Shown in pieces: positions 15,362 to 25,100 of a DNA stretch of 64,000 nucleotides (its first letter is position 1; the number at the start of each line of letters is the position of its first letter). A program made the position numbers and the translations under genes. This DNA comes from Bacteroidales bacterium (GTDB taxonomy: Bacteria > Bacteroidota > Bacteroidia > Bacteroidales > F082): the NCBI GenBank assembly GCA_900769945.1, contig CAAGIO010000017.1, positions 1 through 64,000 on the forward strand. The letters are read 5' to 3'. Under the pieces are notes generated by a model. The model did not search any database. It worked only from the letters and a program-made list of their open reading frames with translations, and had not been told where the DNA came from.

Positions 15362-16291
15362 TCATTCGTAAAGAGCCAAGGTGTTGCGGAGCATTTCGCG
15401 GATTTCATCGGCTAATGACTGAGGGCTAATAACCTTCAAGTTATTCGATTTGCTAAGCAGATGGCTACGGAAGTCGAGAGTGGGGCGGATAAAGAGTTCA
15501 AAATCCTCATAGTCGTCTCCCGAAGCGATAGAGCGTTGGGAGTGATGCAGGGGCAAGTCGCGCATGTAGAAGCGTTCATTACCGAAAGCGCGTATGACCA
15601 CACGTTCGGCTAACGTGCCGTCGCCAGAAAAGACACCCCAACATTCTGAGAAATAGTCTCTTGCATCGAAGTCAGGATCTATCTCAAACTTAATGTTAGT
15701 GAGTTTCACATCGATTATCCTGTCGAAGGCGTATAGGCCGAAGTAGTTTCTTTCTGGCTTATCTTTGGTGGCGGCTCTGAAGAAATGAGCGAGCACATAC
15801 CATCTCTGCTTAAAAAGTTTGATACAGTAAGGCTCGAAATCAACACAAGTAGGGCTGTCTGTATTGCCATATTTTCTATAAACAACCTCGATGCGCACCT
15901 TTTTCTTCATTGCAAAGATGATGATATTCAGGAAATCGTTGCATGGGACATTTTCAAGGAGTATCCTGTCATTCATCGCCATGGCTTCGCTAACCATATT
16001 GCCGACAGAAATAGTTGACAACATCCAATTCTGAACAGTGTCGCCATTAAGAACATCTTCATTTTCAATAAAATACCTGTATCCGTTACTCCTGTCGCAG
16101 CTGATAAAAAGCCCGAAGATGTCCTCTATTGCCTCTCTATGCCTATGGAAGGTGGATTTTGCAAGTTCCACTCCCCCGCTCATCTCCGTATCAAGCCACT
16201 TCTCTTGTATCTCGTCAAAAGATATTTTCCTGTATTTCCTGATTGTGTTTAGCAACCAGATATACTCTTTTAGCTGTTCGTAAACCTTCAT
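15362..16291 (-). CDS. WYL-domain transcriptional regulator, copy 1
   Basis: The 309-aa protein is a WYL-type regulator. An N-terminal winged-helix region (about 1-80: EYIWLLNTIRKYRKISFDEIQEKW) precedes a WYL fold with VRIEVVYRKYG, VDFEPYCIKLFKQRWYVLAHF and a C-terminal WCX-like region ending VISPQSLADEIREML. WYL domains sense nucleic acid or small ligands and often control stress or defence genes. The gene sits 5 nt after a macrodomain gene on the same strand, probably co-transcribed with it and perhaps with the FemAB-like gene. It is clearly paralogous to the WYL gene at 18604-19542, sharing blocks such as RELPLHHSQ/RDLPLHHSQ. Confidence 0.88.
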   Translation of the reverse strand: MKVYEQLKEYIWLLNTIRKYRKISFDEIQEKWLDTEMSGGVELAKSTFHRHREAIEDIFGLFISCDRSNGYRYFIENEDVLNGDTVQNWMLSTISVGNMVSEAMAMNDRILLENVPCNDFLNIIIFAMKKKVRIEVVYRKYGNTDSPTCVDFEPYCIKLFKQRWYVLAHFFRAATKDKPERNYFGLYAFDRIIDVKLTNIKFEIDPDFDARDYFSECWGVFSGDGTLAERVVIRAFGNERFYMRDLPLHHSQRSIASGDDYEDFELFIRPTLDFRSHLLSKSNNLKVISPQSLADEIREMLRNTLALYE

Positions 16292-16296
16292 AACTA

Positions 16297-16797
16297 TCAG
16301 TCATTCATTAATCTACGGTAGAAGGCGGCGTCGGGCTCGCTGAAACAGCAAATCACAACCTCACCATCATAACCATTTGAAATACATTCATTTATTGTAT
16401 CCAACGCAACACGTGCGGCTTTATCTTTCGGATAGTGATAAACACCTGTGCTAATACAAGGGAAGGCAATACTTTTCACATTAAATTCTTCGGCAAGAGA
16501 GATGGCCGTCTTGTAACAAGATGCGAGCAGCGTGGGCTCATTTTCATCTCCATAATATATTGGTCCGACGGTATGTATTACATATTTACACTTAAGGTTA
16601 TATGCTGCTGTGATTTTGCTTTCTCCGGTCATGCAGCCTCCGAGAGTCCTACATTCCTCAAGAAGTCCCGGTCCCGCGGCGCGGTGTATAGCTCCATCAA
16701 CGCCGCCTCCGCCCAACAACGAGTTGTTTGCCGCATTGACAATAGCATCTACTTCAAGTTTTGTTATATCACCAACAATAAGTTTTATCTGTTTCAT
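16297..16797 (-). CDS. Macrodomain ADP-ribose hydrolase (YmdB/MacroD-like)
   Basis: The 166-aa protein is a stand-alone macrodomain of the MacroD/YmdB type, which removes acetyl from O-acetyl-ADP-ribose and can hydrolyse mono-ADP-ribose on proteins. It shows GDITKLEVDAIVNAANNSLLGGGGVDGAIH, where Asn and the GGGGVDGAIH loop bind the distal ribose, and SIAFPCISTGVYHYP, the phosphate-binding loop. Length and motif order are canonical. It is followed by WYL regulator copy 1 after 5 nt and preceded by the FemAB-like gene 89 nt upstream. The pairing with a WYL regulator is suggestive of an ADP-ribose or nucleic-acid stress response, but this is inference. Confidence 0.92.
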   Translation of the reverse strand: MKQIKLIVGDITKLEVDAIVNAANNSLLGGGGVDGAIHRAAGPGLLEECRTLGGCMTGESKITAAYNLKCKYVIHTVGPIYYGDENEPTLLASCYKTAISLAEEFNVKSIAFPCISTGVYHYPKDKAARVALDTINECISNGYDGEVVICCFSEPDAAFYRRLMND

Positions 16798-16886
16798 AAT
16801 ATTTTTATAATTTTAAAGCAAAAAAATGTCAGAACATCTGAATAATAATAAGATAATATTGATAATCAGTACATTACCATCAAGAA

Positions 16887-18002
16887 TTATCTGTCATAAT
16901 AGCCACGCATATTCATCTCGCAAGCCGAGAAGTATTTGTACTTGTCAAAGTCAAGTGGGTAGTCCCAGCAACCAAGTTGATGGAACATGTTTCCTCCGAA
17001 GCCCTGTTTAAATTTGAAAAGCCCGTACATAGGGTGGGAAGGGTCGGGATTTGGGGCGACGCCGAACATGTCGTATTCCCTACATTTGTAGGCTTTGGCA
17101 ATCTGCATCGCCTTCCACTGCAGAGCGTATGTGGGCATGACATTCCTGAATGAGGATGACGAGGCACCATAAAGATAAGTGGCACGATGGGCAGAGAGCA
17201 CAAGGAACATAGCCGCGAGCGGCATCTCATCATAATAAGCTATCAGCAGTTGCACGTCAACATCATCATCACACATTCCCATTTTCGAGGCAAACATCGA
17301 ATGGAAGCAGTTGAAGTCGTTGAGTGTCAAGCCATTCCTTGCAGCCGTCTCCTTATATAGATTATACCATGTCTGAAGTCCATCAATTCCCACCGACCTT
17401 ACTTCGACGCCTTTGTTTAGTGCCAGCCTGATATTATAGCGGGTCTTAGGCTTCATGCGTCCCAATATCGTATCCTCATCTGCCGTCAGGTCAACAACAA
17501 TAGTGTTTGCCGGGAGGATATTATTGTTTGATTTATAGAGGTTATGATTTACAGTGCCGTAGTTGAGCTTCATTTCTTGGAACACCTTCTGAGGCTCACC
17601 CCGCCAGTTGCCGTTTTCATCAAAATCATCCTCCTTGCACCAGTGCGACTCCCAGTTTAGGTCATAGCGCAAGGCAATGCAGTTCTTGGGGAGATAGGAA
17701 CGAAGTATCTCCGACAGTTCTTCAAGGAACACACCCTGCCTGTTCTCCGAGGGCTCAATCTCCGGTCCGTAAGGCACGTATGCGACATAGTCCTCGTTAT
17801 TAATATATTGGTAAAACATGATAAAGTCGGCATTCGTTGAAGAATACCCTCCTACACCTTCGTAAATGTCACGATTCCGCACATTAAACTCGTATGCGCA
17901 TGAGTGTAATCCTAACCTTTCCTTCACCTGCGACCAAAAAGAGGTCTGCTGTACGATAGGAGTACTGTATGCATCAAAAATATTCTTTGGTTCAATAATC
18001 AT
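16887..18002 (-). CDS. FemAB/FemX-like peptidyl transferase (GNAT fold)
   Basis: The 371-aa protein belongs to the FemAB family, which transfers amino acids from aminoacyl-tRNA onto peptidoglycan precursors in Gram-positives. It has the double-GNAT arrangement, with RMKPKTRYNIRLALNKGVEVR in the centre and ALQWKAMQIAKAYKCREYDMFGVAPNPDPSHPMYGLFKFKQGFGG near the C-terminus, the family signature. The role in a Gram-negative Bacteroidales is not established and could be modification of a cell-wall or other amino-acceptor substrate. It is transcribed from a TACCTTTG element at 18043-18050 and may lead an operon into the macrodomain and WYL genes. Confidence 0.85.
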   Translation of the reverse strand: MIIEPKNIFDAYSTPIVQQTSFWSQVKERLGLHSCAYEFNVRNRDIYEGVGGYSSTNADFIMFYQYINNEDYVAYVPYGPEIEPSENRQGVFLEELSEILRSYLPKNCIALRYDLNWESHWCKEDDFDENGNWRGEPQKVFQEMKLNYGTVNHNLYKSNNNILPANTIVVDLTADEDTILGRMKPKTRYNIRLALNKGVEVRSVGIDGLQTWYNLYKETAARNGLTLNDFNCFHSMFASKMGMCDDDVDVQLLIAYYDEMPLAAMFLVLSAHRATYLYGASSSSFRNVMPTYALQWKAMQIAKAYKCREYDMFGVAPNPDPSHPMYGLFKFKQGFGGNMFHQLGCWDYPLDFDKYKYFSACEMNMRGYYDR

Positions 18003-18042
18003 TTCAACAGCAGTATTTTGTTATGATGAATAATAAAGTGTG

Positions 18043-18050
18043 CAAAGGTA
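18043..18050 (-). promoter_or_regulatory. Candidate -7 element of the FemAB-like gene
   Basis: The minus strand reads TACCTTTG followed by C, about 41 nt before the FemAB-like start codon. Confidence 0.6.
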
Positions 18051-18603
18051 CACAATAAATCTCTCATTACCAAATATTTATTATTACTTGGCTTTCTGCT
18101 GATTATCATTGCCCAATGAGCCAACACTCTCGTTTTTCCAAAGTCTTTCCCTCCCTCCCCACCATACACTTCGAGTTCATGCTCTTTGTAAGGCAGCATT
18201 TCATGAAGCAGACAGGCATTCGGTCACCATCCATTCTCGATTAGGCTTGAGCTGTGATGCACTGAGGTCACCAAACCAACGCCACACCATCGAGACTGAA
18301 GAAAGACTTCTCCGCAACAGCTTTTACCTATAACAACTGATTATCAATGGGTTTGACACAGATATAGAATTATTAGCGGACACCAACGAGACTTGATGTC
18401 AGGTCGAGGGAAAATGCCTCTGTTACAAATAATCCGACTTCTCTGTCACCTTTGCCGTGGCAAAAATCCATTAAGACTACCGACACCAAAGATTGGAATA
18501 AAGCCGGAAAGCCAATCTCTTCGGCACAGGCCATCTTACACATTCAGACTTGAAAGCGGAAGAAACGGCTTGGCGTCATAATGATGCAGTCATGGTATGC
18601 TGC
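18051..18603. other. Non-coding stretch, no feature recognised
   Basis: About 550 nt without a supportable gene. Short open frames on the plus strand have no ribosome-binding context, no known motif and no continuity. There is no clear inverted or direct repeat. It might be decayed coding sequence, but I cannot name an ancestor. Confidence 0.4.
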
Positions 18604-19542
18604 TTACGGATATAGTTCCATTGCATCATAGAGCATTCCTTTTATCTCCGATGCAATAGCCTCAGGCTCAATAACTTTCAGTGTGTTACAACGTCGGAAC
18701 AGTTCAGTTTTCAAGTCATTCGTCGGCCTTAATTTTAGTTCGAAATCGGAATAATGTTCCGTAATCTGGATTTCCTTTTGCGAATGGTGCAGCGGTAACT
18801 CCCGAAGATTCTGAACCTCCAAGCCAAAAGCCCTGATTAGGATGCTTTGAGGTTTTAAGCCCTCATCGACGATAATGCCATAACTGTCGCTAAAATACTC
18901 CCTCGCGTCAAAGCCTTCATTTACAACGAACTTTATCTTCGTGGGCTTCAGTTCTTCTATTTGGTTCAGCGCGAAAACCGAAAGGGTGTTCGACTCCTCA
19001 TTATCCAGGTCATCCTTCTTGCCCGTCCTAACATTATGATTTCCAAGTATGAACCACCGCTGATGGAACAGTTTGACACAATATGGCTCGATGATATACT
19101 TTGTAGGCATGTCACTATAGTACTCATGATACGTTATCTCTATCTTCTCCTTCCTATTTATTGCGTCAATAACCTTGAAAAGATGCTCGCTAAAAGGTAT
19201 CTCCTCCAATAGGACATAGTTGTTTATAGAAATCCTCTCAATAACGAAGTTGTTGACCGCCAAGGTAGAAAGCATCCATTTCTGGATACTGTTGTCCGAC
19301 AACACCTCATAATTCCCAATGTAGTATTTGTATCCGTCCCTATAGTCGCAGTCGATGCAAAGCCCGAAAATGTCCTGAATAGCGTTCTTGTCACGCACAA
19401 AAGTGGAACGCGTCATCTCGACACCCTCGCTGATCGCTGTACGGCACCACAGCTGGTTTATCTCCGAGAAAGTGATTCTCTCGTATTTCTTCAAAATGTT
19501 TATCAACCAGATGTATTCCTTAAATTTTGATGAAGCTGTCAT
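18604..19542 (-). CDS. WYL-domain transcriptional regulator, copy 2
   Basis: The 312-aa protein has the same architecture as copy 1: an N-terminal winged helix (EYIWLINILKKYERITFSEINQLW), a WYL fold (IEITYHEYYSDMP then IIEPYCVKLFHQRWFILGNH), and a C-terminal WCX-like part ending LKVIEPEAIASEIKGMLYDAMELYP. The two copies align end to end with many identical blocks, so they arose by duplication and divergence. It is monocistronic, with about 550-590 nt of non-coding DNA on each side. Its targets are unknown; the neighbouring FemAB and macrodomain genes are candidates. Confidence 0.88.
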   Translation of the reverse strand: MTASSKFKEYIWLINILKKYERITFSEINQLWCRTAISEGVEMTRSTFVRDKNAIQDIFGLCIDCDYRDGYKYYIGNYEVLSDNSIQKWMLSTLAVNNFVIERISINNYVLLEEIPFSEHLFKVIDAINRKEKIEITYHEYYSDMPTKYIIEPYCVKLFHQRWFILGNHNVRTGKKDDLDNEESNTLSVFALNQIEELKPTKIKFVVNEGFDAREYFSDSYGIIVDEGLKPQSILIRAFGLEVQNLRELPLHHSQKEIQITEHYSDFELKLRPTNDLKTELFRRCNTLKVIEPEAIASEIKGMLYDAMELYP

Positions 19543-20094
19543 TTTTTTGATTTTTGATTACTTACTATTTTTCTCACAATTATTGACGTATTTTCTTAAC
19601 AATCTTGATTATCGCCTCGCCCTCAATTCAACCCCACGTCTTCCTTGTCATCCTCACTAAGCCATTGCCTATCTCCTCCTTCAACGATTACCAATATTGT
19701 GGCAAAAATAATGAAAGGGTGTTCCAAAATCTGACACAGCATGAAAATATTTTTAAAAAAATCTAATCCGCATTTAAAACCGTTGTTAATATTTTACAAA
19801 CACATTGATTATCTTTATATTAAATCAGCCCCAAGACTTTATCAATTTTGAAAAAATATTGTCACCGACAGATATAAGCGGATAAAATGAATTGAATGGT
19901 GTTTTCAGTACAAAGAGGGTTCTGTCAGCATTCTATAATGATTATTGGGAAAACCGCACACTGCTTGACAAACGGAATGACAGCACAAAAGTTCATTTTT
20001 ACATTAGGTATGGAAAGGAGCAGAGTTCTTGACAAGGGGAAATACGCCGACTAAATAATGGAAGGGAAAGGAAATTGGCGCAAGGTGGAAAAAA
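19543..20094. other. Non-coding stretch upstream of WYL copy 2
   Basis: No gene, RNA or repeat is apparent in about 550 nt. The DNA is A+T-rich. I did not find a convincing TAnnTTTG element close to the WYL start, so its promoter is not identified. Confidence 0.4.
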
Positions 20095-20122
20095 TCCCGG
20101 ACAACAGTTACATTATCCGGGA
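20095..20122 (-). terminator. Rho-independent terminator after the MazG-like gene
   Basis: A 7-bp stem TCCCGGA/TCCGGGA with a 14-nt loop lies 7 nt past the stop of the minus-strand MazG-like gene and is followed on that strand by a run of T (plus-strand A run at 20090-20094). Confidence 0.8.
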
Positions 20123-20128
20123 CAGTGA

Positions 20129-20479
20129 TTATTGCGTTAGTTTCTTATTTTGGAGATGTCGGCTTTTGTCTCGTGAGGACTTTTTCTGAAGGTTTCTCTT
20201 GAAGGCGTCAGTAAGATCGACACCTGTCTGATTCGCGAGACACACCAAGACCCAGAGGACATCAGCGAGTTCGTCGCCGAGGTCTTTATCCAAATCAGAA
20301 TCCTTGAACGATTGTTCCCCGTATTTTCTTGCGATGATACGGGCCACCTCGCCCACTTCTTCAGTAAGAACGGCCATATTGGTAAGCTCGTTAAAATATC
20401 TTACTCCAACGGTCTTAATCCATTCATCTACAATCTCTTGCATTTCAGCGAGAGTGATATCAGCATTCAGATGTTGCAT
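20129..20479 (-). CDS. MazG-like nucleotide pyrophosphohydrolase
   Basis: The 116-aa protein is an all-alpha NTP pyrophosphatase of the MazG/iMazG type, which hydrolyses (d)NTPs or modified nucleotides to monophosphates. Metal-binding acidic residues are in EEVGEVARIIARKYGEQ and LGDELADVLWVLVCLANQTG, the EExxE and ExxD pattern. The ATG at 20479 (MQHLNAD) is preferred over a TTG two codons upstream. It overlaps the 3' end of the POT transporter gene by 20 nt, showing translational coupling, and ends at the hairpin 20095-20122. The link between peptide import and this enzyme is probably only positional. Confidence 0.9.
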   Translation of the reverse strand: MQHLNADITLAEMQEIVDEWIKTVGVRYFNELTNMAVLTEEVGEVARIIARKYGEQSFKDSDLDKDLGDELADVLWVLVCLANQTGVDLTDAFKRNLQKKSSRDKSRHLQNKKLTQ

Positions 20480-22142
20480 TTTCAAGGCGTTTCATCATAA
20501 AGAGCATAAACAAGGCGGAGATGACGCACAGAACAATCAGCACGCCCCAAATCATGACGAGGGAGAGTCCTGTGTTCCAGATAGAGCTAATGACAGAGGT
20601 GAGGTAGTTACCTATAGCGCAAGCTCCGAACCAGAGGCCCATCATGATGCCTTTAAGTTTAGGAGGTGCCACCTTCGAGACGAAGGAGATACCCATTGGG
20701 CTAAGGAGGAGTTCACCGAATGTAAGTACCAAATATGTAGTTATCAGCCAGTTAGGAGACACGAGTACGTTGCTCACACCGCCTGTCTCACTTAATTCTT
20801 TTGGAGAAGGGAGACCTACGGAAGCGAGAGCCATCACTCCGAAACCGAGAGCGGCGACGAGCATACCCATAGCAATCTTCCTCGGTGCCGAGGGTTCTTT
20901 CTTCCTTTTAGCGAGAGCACTGAAGAGGGATATTGATACAGGGGTGAGAGCCACCACGAAGAACGGCCCGAACTGCTGGAATATCTGGGGAGAGAGTGAC
21001 ACCACGTCTTCCACATTAGCAGCCTTATACCACACACCCGCTACTGAAGCGGCGAGAACGACTGCTGAGATGATTCTTCCTTTAATGTTATCACTTTGGA
21101 ACAATTCAAAGACGGCATAAACACCTATTGCGATAAGCACGAGGGTGATGACGTCGAAACCTATTCTTGTCCAGCCTGTTGCGAAAGGCTCTGTATAGTC
21201 GCGTGCGAAATAAGTAAGGGTCAGACCGCACTGCTGGAACGCCATCCAGAAGAAGATAACGACAGCGAAGACGAGGCAGAGAGCGACGACGCGTTCCTTT
21301 GTCTGTTTTGGAGTCAGCTCGACGACATTCTCATCTTTTGCTACAGAAGATTTTTTGCGAACATCAACATGTTTGAAAGTGCTTCTGAATCCGAAATAGA
21401 TGGCAATAGATATTATCAATGAGATACATGCTACGCCGAAGCCGTAGCTATAAGAGAATGAGAGGGAATTGATATAGTCTGAACAGAAGGCGGCCATATC
21501 GCCAGAGAACCCGCCTTGTTGGGTGGCGAGGGCCTGAAGACGTGACAAGCCGTCAGCGGAGATGCTCCCGTCAAGATACTGGTGCGCAAGTGAAGGGATA
21601 TTGGCATCATAGCTGTACCCGTACTTGTCCAAGAACAGGTTTGTCACCGCCGTTGCCGCCATAGGTGCGAACATCGAGCCGATATTGATAGCCATATAGA
21701 AAAGGCTGAATCCGCCGTCACGGGCAGAAGAGTATTTAGGGTCGTCATACAGGTTACCCACCATAACTTGGAGGTTGCCCTTGAACAGTCCTGTTCCCAC
21801 CGCGATACACAGCAACGCGCCTACCAACATCGTCATCGCAGTGCCTCCCGCAGCGTCTTTCTGTATGAATAACAATAGATAACCAACAAACATAACTATT
21901 ATTCCAGTGACGACGGTCTTGCCGTATCCCCAGAACTTGTCTGCAATGAAACCACCTAAGATAGGCATGAAATATACAGCTGCGAGAAACCCGCCATACA
22001 GCTGTCCGGCGGTCTCTGCCGACAAACCAAATTTAGCTTGCAAGAACAATACAAATATCGCAAGCATGGTGTAATAGCCGAAGCGTTCGCCGGTGTTGGC
22101 AAGTGCTAAGGCGTATAATCCCTTGGGATGACCTTTAAACAT
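20460..22142 (-). CDS. Proton-dependent oligopeptide transporter (POT/PTR family)
   Basis: The 560-aa membrane protein belongs to the POT branch of the major facilitator superfamily, which imports di- and tripeptides with protons. The diagnostic ERFGYY motif is in helix 1, followed by GGFIADKFWGYGKTV (loop 2-3 signature) and GNLQVMVGNLYDD. There are about twelve to fourteen hydrophobic helices and a long central loop with VAKDENVVELTPKQTKER. Peptide import fits an amino-acid-fermenting lifestyle. It is 32 nt downstream of the beta-galactosidase gene and overlaps the MazG-like gene, so the three may form one transcript. Confidence 0.93.
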   Translation of the reverse strand: MFKGHPKGLYALALANTGERFGYYTMLAIFVLFLQAKFGLSAETAGQLYGGFLAAVYFMPILGGFIADKFWGYGKTVVTGIIVMFVGYLLLFIQKDAAGGTAMTMLVGALLCIAVGTGLFKGNLQVMVGNLYDDPKYSSARDGGFSLFYMAINIGSMFAPMAATAVTNLFLDKYGYSYDANIPSLAHQYLDGSISADGLSRLQALATQQGGFSGDMAAFCSDYINSLSFSYSYGFGVACISLIISIAIYFGFRSTFKHVDVRKKSSVAKDENVVELTPKQTKERVVALCLVFAVVIFFWMAFQQCGLTLTYFARDYTEPFATGWTRIGFDVITLVLIAIGVYAVFELFQSDNIKGRIISAVVLAASVAGVWYKAANVEDVVSLSPQIFQQFGPFFVVALTPVSISLFSALAKRKKEPSAPRKIAMGMLVAALGFGVMALASVGLPSPKELSETGGVSNVLVSPNWLITTYLVLTFGELLLSPMGISFVSKVAPPKLKGIMMGLWFGACAIGNYLTSVISSIWNTGLSLVMIWGVLIVLCVISALFMLFMMKRLENATSEC

Positions 22143-22174
22143 GTTTTAGAATTTTTAGATTAATACATTATTTC

Positions 22175-25100
22175 CTATTCATATCTTACCTCGTCAATCA
22201 TTATCCAGGCCTTTTCACCCTTATAAGGATGTTTCTCAGGAAGGACTCCGTAGTTCTTAACTATCACCCTGATGTATCTCACATCCTTAGCGTACACTTT
22301 CGCACGGGCATCGCCTCTTACGTTAGGGTTGCCAGCGAACACCGGCATTTCTGCGACGACAGGCTCGCTGAAGGTGACGCCGTCAGACGATGTCGAGACC
22401 AGCACCTCTTTGGGTGACAACACCCACGAGTCGGGAGAGATGGCGAATCCCACATAAACCTTCTCCATATCAACGGCTTCGGAGAGCTCGATAAGAGCGT
22501 CCATGTCGTCACCTTGGAATCCAAGCCAGTTGTCTCCCCACACGCCTACAGTGCCGAACTTTTTGTCCATGAGGGCGATATCCTTATCTTTGGAGTAATT
22601 CTTCGATGGCTCGGTCTTGAATGTAGTACCGGAGATGACAATCTTCTCAAATGTGTTTGTCATTGTAAATGAGGGTGTTGCATCAGCGGCGAAAGCCTTG
22701 GCCTTCAGCGTGACAGTATTATTCATTGTGAATGGGCCTTTATATAATATAGACTTCCTTGTTGGCTCGCTTCCATCGAGAGTATAGTAAATCTCAAGAT
22801 TATCAACACCTTCGGCGGTTAGTGTCACCTCCATCGGGCTGTTGAACTTCTCGATATTTGTAGAGAATTGAGGCACAGGGCACTGACTTGACACGTCAAA
22901 CACATTCTCCTGATACAGTTTCTTCGGGTTTGTTTCTTTGTTAGAGAACGGGCGAATCCTGAAGGAATATTCGTACATGGCGTTCTTAATGAGATATTTG
23001 TCGAGGGCGTCGGGGCCGCAAGTGGCTGTGCCGAGCGGAGCCTGTTTGTGGTCGATATTAACTGTCCAGAACGGGGCGGTCTTAATCTGGTTTATCCTCT
23101 CTGCTTTTGTCAGCTCCTCATCAGAATACTGGTACATACTGAAGTTAAGGTTCTCCTTACCGCTTACGAAGATTCCGTTGCCGTCCCTGTCTGTCAGGGC
23201 GAACCATCTGACATCGCTGCGGTTGCCGCTTTCCTGCGGCTCCTCGTGCATCTCGAACAACGAGGCGGCATCAACAGAATAGACTCCTACCCTTCCGGCC
23301 ATGTCCCTGTCAGGATAGTTCTCGGTGTCTTTTCCGAAATAAGTGACACGGTTGTATCGCAGCGGTATTCTCATCTGTGTCCCGACCTTGGCAAAAGTCT
23401 CGACCCTTGCTGTCGGCTGTACGTTAAGGGTGACAACCACGTTACCAAAGCCATCGATGACGTAGGTCTGTCCCGTCCTTACGACAACCTCGTCATTGGC
23501 GTTCACGAGTTCCAAAAGCACCGTCACGGCGACATGTCCGCCATCTATCCTCCTCACCTCAAAATGCTTGTTCTCGTTTGGTCTGAGGTTATCGAGTCCG
23601 GCAGCCGTCCATTTCTTACGGGCATTGCCGTCAACATCGTCGTTAAGTGTAGGGGCACGCCAGAAATTAGGTTTTATTGAGCCTTCAAGAAGCTCGTTAT
23701 CTCCATATTTGAATGATGAAGGGATACCTTCTTTCTTATTTATTGTAAAGCTGAATCCCTTATTGCTCACCACGATAGCGTCTGCGGTCTGTCGCACATC
23801 GACTTTTGGTGCGTCTTTAACTTCAACAGGATTAGCAGAAGGAATATCGAGTTTAAACTGTTCGTAAGCCACCTCCCTTGCGTCTTTCACGAAAGAGAAA
23901 TCAATGAAATACTCGACATTAGGGGTGCCGGTCACCACACCGTCAACAACATTCGCGACTGGGACAGGAATCTTCACACTTACCGATTGTCCGGGGGCGC
24001 AATCCACATTGAGTTTGTTATTCTGCAGTTGTCTCTCGTTAGTGTAGATGGAGTAAGAGCATTCAAGCTCATTTAAATCGGTGAAATTGAATTTGTTATA
24101 AATCTCGAATATGCCTTCGCTGATATTAGTTGGAACTACTTTCACATTCTGATAAGCCTTTCTCACCTCAAGTATATGATTATGAGGGATTCTGTCGCTT
24201 GTGATAAGCCCGTTGATGCAGAAGCTGTCATCATCACCGCAGTCCGGGATCTCGCCGAGGTCACCGCCGGCGGCATACCAATTTTTCTTAAGGTCGTTGT
24301 CGAACAGCACTATCGACTGGTCAACAAAATCCCAGATGCAGCCACCTTGAAGCTGAGGATATTTCTCAAACACCTCCATGTAGTCTTGCAGTCCGCCGCA
24401 GCTGTTACCCATGGCATGGCAGTATTCGACCATGATGAAAGGTCTGTTTAGGCTGTCAAGATGTTCAATGGCAAAGCGTTCGAGATAGTCAACGCTTGAG
24501 TACATGAGGCCGATGAAATCAGTGTTATAGTCATAGATGGCGCGTTCGCAAATCACAGGGCGTGAGGTGTCGCGCCCTTTCATCCAGTCGTAGCACGCCT
24601 TGGTACACACACCGTTGCCGCATTCGTTACCGACCGACCACACAATGATAGACGGATGGTTCTTGTCGCGCTCAAGCATATTCCTGCATCTGTAGAGGAA
24701 AGGCTCTTTCCATTCTTCCTTCTTAGCGAGGCTGTTTACGCCGTAGCCTTGAGGATGAGACTCATTATTAGCCTCATCGATGACGTAGATGCCGTATTTG
24801 TCGCACAGTTCATACCAATAAGTATCATCAGGATAATGGCATGTGCGGACAGTGTTGATATTGTTTTCTAACATTATCTGGACATCTTGCTCCATAGTCT
24901 TACGTGAGACATATTGACCTGTCGCGCCGGAATGTTCGTGGCGGTTCACGCCTTTGACCATAATAGGCTGTCCGTTAACTTGAAGCAGTCCGTCTTTAAC
25001 CTCGGTGGTGCGGAAGCCTACCTTCGCGCCAACGCTCTCAACAACAATGCCGTCCTTGTCCTTGATTCTGATAACGAGGTTATAGAGGTTAGGTTTCTCT

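Noticed and set aside
18110..18600. Pseudogene between the FemAB-like gene and WYL copy 2
   Set aside because: Frame fragments are short and none resembles a known protein, so decay of a gene cannot be shown.
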